Source of the DNA: Deltaproteobacteria bacterium
GTDB taxonomy: Bacteria; Desulfobacterota; Desulfarculia; Adiutricales; Adiutricaceae
Reading direction: 5' to 3'
NCBI GenBank assembly: GCA_031264015.1
Contig: JAISET010000118.1
Location: forward strand, 1 to 34,751
DNA: 34,751 nt
Under the pieces are notes generated by a model. The model saw nothing but the letters and a program-made list of their open reading frames with translations, had not been told where the DNA came from and ran no database searches. A program made the translations under genes and the position numbers. This document shows, piece by piece, positions 31,029 through 34,751 of the stretch (position 1 is its first letter; each line of letters opens with the position of its first letter).

Positions 31029-32988
31029 GCCGGGCGTCGCCGGGGGGGGAGGACCCGGGGACGTGGGCCTCCCTCTGGGGGTAGAGGTCCAGGTAGCGGT
31101 AGACGTTCAGGCTCTCCATGTACTCCCGGGCCAGGGCCAGCTCCTCCCGGCCGGCCCGGCGGTAGCCCCCGCGCTCGGAATAATGGGCGATCTCCTCCGG
31201 GAGCAGAAAGTCGGCGGCGCCGAGGACGCGCATGGACTCCCCGATGTCGAGGTCGCGGCCCAGCCTTTTGAACTCCAGAGAGACCAGGGAGCATAGCAGA
31301 TATGAGAGCATGTAGCACAGGCTGTGGACGCGCATGTGGAAGGTGCTGAAGGCCTCGGAGGGCCTGAAGGGCAGGTGCCTGATCTTCCTGAGGGCCCCGA
31401 AGCCCCTCTCGGCCTCTACGGGGGCCCGGTAGGCCGAGTAGATCTCCAGGTCGCTCAAATCGGGACGGTTGGTGCAGACGCAGAACTTTCCGAACCTGGT
31501 CCGCCTGATCTCCGCGAGCCTGGCCTCGTCGACCCGGTAGTCGAGGCTCATGGCCCCGTTTTCGGCCACGACGATCGTGATGTCGAGCGCGCCCTCGAGG
31601 CTCGGCTGCCGGGACGCGGCCGCGAGCTTCTCGAGGGCCGCCGTCTGGGGCCTGGCGGGCCAGTTGTCCCCGCGGGTCGGCCCGCGCAGCGCGGCGGGGT
31701 CGAAGTCCGCCAGTCTCACCGAGACCTCCCCCCGGGCGCCGCCGCCGGGGGAGTCGAAGGATCTGGGGTTCCAGGAGCCGGGCTTGTTTTTCAGGCGCTC
31801 CAGCATGGCCAGGGCAAGTTTCAGGTGCTCGGCCTGGACGGCGGCGTGCCTCTCGAGGAGCTCGTCGTCGCGGACGGCCAGGACGGCCAGTTTTTGGCCG
31901 CCGATCTCCAGCCCGGCCCTGCCTACCAGCGCGCCCGGGTAGGCCCCGTCCGGCAGGGGCGAGAAGGCCTCGTCGGGCAGCGAGAGAAACTCGGGGCGGG
32001 AGTCGATGTCCAGAAAACTTATGAAATCCCCCCGCGCGAGCCCCGGCGTCCCCAGGATGTTCAGAGGGATCTTCTTGCGGCTGACCCTGCAGTCCACCAG
32101 GATGTTCCCGGCCTCCGGCAGGCCCGAGAGGAGATCGCGGAAGACGGCGGGGTAGTCGGGGTCGTCCCTCAGGGGGAAGAGCGCGTAGGCCAGGGGGATC
32201 TTTTCCGAGCGGCTCTCGGCCACGGCCACCCCGTAGTCCTCCGCGGTGTCGAACTTGCTGACCGTGTTCTTGGTGACCAGCCCCTTGCGCTGGCTGACGT
32301 CGAAGCGGATGAAGTCGGACTTGGTGAAGGCCAGGGTCCCGGGCGAGAGTCCGTAGTGTCCGGCGGCGTTGGCGGCGGCCTCCCGGAAAATGTTCCCGGC
32401 CGTCTCCTCGCCGACGCCGCGCATGTTGTGCCAGAAAACCTTTCTGGAGAAGAGGTCGGCTTTCAATACCGGGAACAATTTGCCCAGGACCGAGCGGATG
32501 AACCATCTGTAGGTGGTGGTCTTCTTGGCCTGCTGGACGGCGAAGTTCATGGCGGTGGCCATGATGAGCAGGGAGGGGCGAACGTCGCCGGGCGGCGGGG
32601 CCGGGACGTGTTTTTCCAAAACGTCCATGAGGCCGATTTTTTCGGCCACGTCGTAGATTGAGGCCAGGGAGGCGAACTGGACCGGCCTGGGCCGCTTGTT
32701 GTTGATCTTGGGCGCCCCCCGCCTCCTGGTCGGCGCCGGGATCTCGACGACCCTCTCCGAGCCTCCCCGGCCCTTGGCCGGCTTGTCGGGGAAGTCCTCG
32801 CCGTCGTCGTCCTCGTCGTCGGCGTAGAAGTCGTCCGTCTCGACGTTGTAGTCCTCGTCCGAGTCGTCGTCGTCCCCGCCGCGTCCCAGGCGGCCAGGGG
32901 AGTCAGAAAACTCGTCGGGGCCGCCCGCGTCGAAAGCGGCCGCGCCTCCCTCCGGCCCGGCGTCGTAATTGTGCTCTGTCATCGCCAT
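31009..32988 (-). CDS. IS1634/IS4-type transposase-like protein with acidic N-terminus
   Basis: 659 residues from ATG 32988; the TTG at 33069 lacks a ribosome-binding site and ATG 32982 is two codons on. Residues about 30-80 are extremely acidic (DDDDSDEDYNVETDDFYADD and onward), which is unusual for a DNA-binding transposase. The rest follows IS1634-group DDE transposases: KRPRPVQFASLASIYDVAEK, TKSDFIRFD (candidate first Asp), NILVDCRVSRKKIP (candidate second Asp) and the C-terminal signature YRAPVEAERGFGALRK (candidate Glu), then HMRVHSLCYMLSYLLCSL. I see no terminal inverted repeats or target duplication in the window, and the GC and codon style match the chromosome. It is either an old resident IS or a domesticated copy. 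A consensus promoter lies upstream, and a Crp/Fnr gene overlaps its end. Confidence 0.72.
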   Translation of the reverse strand: MAMTEHNYDAGPEGGAAAFDAGGPDEFSDSPGRLGRGGDDDDSDEDYNVETDDFYADDEDDDGEDFPDKPAKGRGGSERVVEIPAPTRRRGAPKINNKRPRPVQFASLASIYDVAEKIGLMDVLEKHVPAPPPGDVRPSLLIMATAMNFAVQQAKKTTTYRWFIRSVLGKLFPVLKADLFSRKVFWHNMRGVGEETAGNIFREAAANAAGHYGLSPGTLAFTKSDFIRFDVSQRKGLVTKNTVSKFDTAEDYGVAVAESRSEKIPLAYALFPLRDDPDYPAVFRDLLSGLPEAGNILVDCRVSRKKIPLNILGTPGLARGDFISFLDIDSRPEFLSLPDEAFSPLPDGAYPGALVGRAGLEIGGQKLAVLAVRDDELLERHAAVQAEHLKLALAMLERLKNKPGSWNPRSFDSPGGGARGEVSVRLADFDPAALRGPTRGDNWPARPQTAALEKLAAASRQPSLEGALDITIVVAENGAMSLDYRVDEARLAEIRRTRFGKFCVCTNRPDLSDLEIYSAYRAPVEAERGFGALRKIRHLPFRPSEAFSTFHMRVHSLCYMLSYLLCSLVSLEFKRLGRDLDIGESMRVLGAADFLLPEEIAHYSERGGYRRAGREELALAREYMESLNVYRYLDLYPQREAHVPGSSPPGDARHGGPDR

Positions 32989-33252
32989 CCAGCCAGCGTA
33001 TTCCCGGCGGGTCGTTCGTCGGGGGGCCGCCTCGTTTTCCGCGGAGGAAAATCTCCGGATCGTCCCCAAAAAACAGCGCCGCCGCGTTTGATGAAAAATT
33101 TGTCGGCGTCAAAAAAAACCGACCCCTCCGGCTCGTCCGCGCCTCGCGTCTCGTCTGGAATATACTCTATTTTCGGCCTGGTGTCAAAAGAACGACGCGG
33201 TTTGTCGGTCTTTTGTCGGTCTTTCGAGGCGCCTCAGCCGCGCCGGGGATCG
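32989..33252. other. truA-transposase spacer
   Basis: Contains the minus-strand promoter at 33159-33187, a ~160-nt leader for the transposase-like gene and, just after truA, a 5-bp stem (GGCGC/GCGCC on the minus strand) followed by the direct repeat AAAGACCGACA x2. A T8 run (plus-strand A8 near 33111-33118) follows a weak CCG..CGG stem within the leader. No gene seen. Confidence 0.45.
33159..33187 (-). promoter_or_regulatory. Sigma-70 promoter of the transposase-crp unit
   Basis: On the minus strand TTGACA (33187-33182), exactly 17 bp, and TATATT (33164-33159). It is downstream of the truA stop and points toward the transposase-like gene, giving a leader of about 160 nt. Confidence 0.75.
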
Positions 33253-34131
33253 TCAGTAATAGACTTTTTCCAGGTAGAGGCCCTGGGGCGGGGCGACGGG
33301 GCCGGCCTTGGAGCGGTCCCTGGACGCGATGACGTCCCCGACGGCCTCGGGGGGCATCTTGCCGCGGCCCACCAGCCACAGCGTCCCGGCCGCGGTCCTG
33401 ACCATGTGGCGCAGAAAGCCCGAGCCGGTCAGCCGCACCGCGGTCAGGTGGTTGTCGCCGTGGGAGAGGCTGGCCTCCGTCATGGTCCTGACCGGGGAGA
33501 GGGTCTCGCTGCCGACGCTTTGGAAGGCGGAGAAGTCCTGCTCCCCCAGCAGAAACGGCAGCGCCGCCCCGACGGCCTCCCAGTCTATTTTCGGCCCCAC
33601 CCGCCAGGCCCGGTTGAGGGAGAAGGGGTCCCGGAGGGGGGAGGTGGAGAAAACGTAGGCGTAGGTCTTGCCCTTGGCGGAGAAGCGGGCGTTGAAGTCC
33701 GGGGGGACCTCCTCGGCCGCGAGAACGACGACGGCCGGGGGCAGCAGGGAGTTGCCGCCGGCGGCGATCTCTTTGGCGGTCCTGCGCGACCGGGTCAGGA
33801 AGCTGGCCGTCTGGGCCCTGGCGTGGACGCCCGCGTCGGTGCGGCCGCTCCCGTGGACGGTGACCCGGTGCCCGCAGACCCGGGCCAGGGCCTCCTCCAG
33901 AAGCCCCTGGACGGTCGTCCCCGCCCCGGCCGACTGCCTCTGCCAGCCCCTGAGCCCCGTGCCGTCGTAGGCCAGGGTCAGCTTGATGTTGCGGGGGGCG
34001 GTCAGGCCGTCTTCGGGGGGGCCGTCTTCGATCAGGACGGCTTCGTGGGGGCCGTCTTCGATCGGGACGGCTCCCGGGGGATCGTTTCCCGGGCCGGGGG
34101 GCCGGAAGGGGGGCTTATTGTCCGCGCTCAT
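33253..34131 (-). CDS. truA: tRNA pseudouridine(38-40) synthase TruA
   Basis: Isomerises uridines 38-40 in the anticodon arm of many tRNAs. 292 residues from ATG 34131. The core starts at NIKLTLAYDGTGLRGWQRQ, so a ~48-residue N-terminal extension precedes it, containing the repeated IEDGP (AVPIEDGPHEAVLIEDGPPE). Catalytic Asp99 is in GSGRTDAGVHARAQ. Other landmarks are FNARFSAKGKTYAYVF, FQSVGSETLSPVRTM, GSGFLRHMVRT and the C-terminal APPQGLYLEKVYY. There is no later Met, so the extension is probably real. The start overlaps the end of the upstream gene by 17 bp, so the two are likely translationally coupled. Confidence 0.93.
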   Translation of the reverse strand: MSADNKPPFRPPGPGNDPPGAVPIEDGPHEAVLIEDGPPEDGLTAPRNIKLTLAYDGTGLRGWQRQSAGAGTTVQGLLEEALARVCGHRVTVHGSGRTDAGVHARAQTASFLTRSRRTAKEIAAGGNSLLPPAVVVLAAEEVPPDFNARFSAKGKTYAYVFSTSPLRDPFSLNRAWRVGPKIDWEAVGAALPFLLGEQDFSAFQSVGSETLSPVRTMTEASLSHGDNHLTAVRLTGSGFLRHMVRTAAGTLWLVGRGKMPPEAVGDVIASRDRSKAGPVAPPQGLYLEKVYY

Positions 34132-34751
34132 GGAAGTAGATGCCCTTCTCGGGCTCCGTCCTCGGCCTCTCCGGCTCGGGAGGGGCACCCCGGTCGTGGG
34201 GCTTGGCAAAGCGGTCCGACTCCCACTTCAGCGGCAGGAGCTTGAACTGGGCCATGAGCCCGGCGCAGGAGTGCCCGTTGATGCTGGTCACGGTGAGGAC
34301 GTCCAGGGCCAGGGGGTCCTCGACGCTGGCGTGGCAGGTCAGGCAGTCGGCGAAGGTCGGGGCGATGACAGCCAGGTCCTCCACGGCCAGGCGGTCTTTG
34401 ACCGTGTCCGCCGTGACGAAGTCCAGGACGGTCACCTCGGGGAAATAGTCCTTGAGGTCGGCCCTGATCAGGTCGTCGGTCGACGAGACCAGAAAAATGA
34501 CCAGATCCAAAAACGTCTCGTGGGGCAGCTCGACCGAGTTGGCGGGCCCGTAGGTCTGGCGGCTGCGGCAGATGGTCAGGAGCTGCCAGCCCTTGAGCAT
34601 GGGGAAGATCTTGTAGACGACGGGGGCCTCGTTGAGCCCGAAGAGGGTCAGGGCATTGTCCCCGTGCACCTGGACCCAGCGGCCCTGCTCGTCGGGCGCC
34701 GTGTAGCCGGCCCTGCCCTGGCTGTGCGCCTCCAGCAGGGCCCTGCGCGTC
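34115..34751 (-). CDS. Unknown protein, 5' end beyond the window
   Basis: At least 211 residues, open to the window edge (reading TRRALLEAHSQGRAGYTAPD at the visible N-terminal end). Seen: a mixed alpha/beta composition (VVYKIFPMLKGWQLLTICRS, ETFLDLVIFLVSSTDDLIRA), then CLTCHASVEDPLAL with a CxxCH sequence, then CAGLMAQFKLLPLKWE and a Pro/Glu-rich end. CxxCH is the c-heme motif, but one copy without a visible signal peptide proves nothing. I do not recognise the family. Its stop codon lies inside the start of truA, so they share a transcript. Confidence 0.7.
   Translation of the reverse strand, partial: TRRALLEAHSQGRAGYTAPDEQGRWVQVHGDNALTLFGLNEAPVVYKIFPMLKGWQLLTICRSRQTYGPANSVELPHETFLDLVIFLVSSTDDLIRADLKDYFPEVTVLDFVTADTVKDRLAVEDLAVIAPTFADCLTCHASVEDPLALDVLTVTSINGHSCAGLMAQFKLLPLKWESDRFAKPHDRGAPPEPERPRTEPEKGIYFHERGQ

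Noticed and set aside
30602-32506. 634-codon minus-strand ORF spanning transposase and crp
   Set aside because: A shadow frame of both genes; Arg/Pro/Gly-rich with no motif.

Overview
This is chromosomal DNA from a high-GC, flagellated, Gram-negative bacterium. The gene order ftsH-folP-cdaA-ybbR-glmM, the MotAB stator pair, the signal peptides and a lipoprotein all fit a deltaproteobacterium (Desulfobacterota, Desulfovibrio-like). The lineage is inferred from gene order and family content only, because no rRNA lies in the window. There are no tRNA or rRNA genes and no CRISPR array.

Layout: a 5'-truncated hisA (1-687). Then an AT-rich accessory island (1108-3265) holds a split Rpn-family PD-(D/E)XK nuclease gene and a second, shortened copy made of its promoter and C-terminal tail. 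mutS2 follows (3660-6029), then a convergent gene for an exported protein of unknown function (6270-6863, minus strand). infA (TTG start, perfect sigma-70 promoter) comes next, followed by the block ftsH, folP, cdaA, ybbR and glmM (8113-15290). After a composite 1-kb gap come topA (16330-19140), a HIT-family hydrolase, motA-motB, and a small exported YYD-repeat protein whose leader looks like a transcription attenuator. After 900 bp of GC-rich DNA with no convincing gene there is a DHH phosphoesterase. A second accessory patch (25674-28622) holds another Rpn-family gene, also broken at its nuclease/tail junction, and an FBH1-like UvrD helicase. The right part is on the minus strand: a truncated unknown gene overlapping truA, then a strong promoter driving an IS1634/IS4-type transposase-like gene that overlaps a Crp/Fnr-type regulator, and a Sel1-repeat lipoprotein.

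Functional links: ftsH (membrane proteolysis), folP (folate), cdaA and ybbR (c-di-AMP synthesis and its regulator) and glmM (cell-wall precursor) form one housekeeping block. motA and motB build the flagellar stator. mutS2, topA and the helicase all act on DNA.

Most interesting signals: (1) two unrelated Rpn genes are each interrupted by a one-base frame change in a homopolymer exactly where the nuclease meets the small C-terminal tail. One tail is also duplicated with its own promoter and ribosome-binding site. (2) A candidate attenuator with mutually exclusive stems precedes the YYD-repeat gene. (3) A transposase-like protein with a very acidic N-terminus is translationally overlapped with a Crp/Fnr regulator. 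(4) Many short tandem repeats and purine-loaded spacers occur between, and sometimes inside, housekeeping genes.
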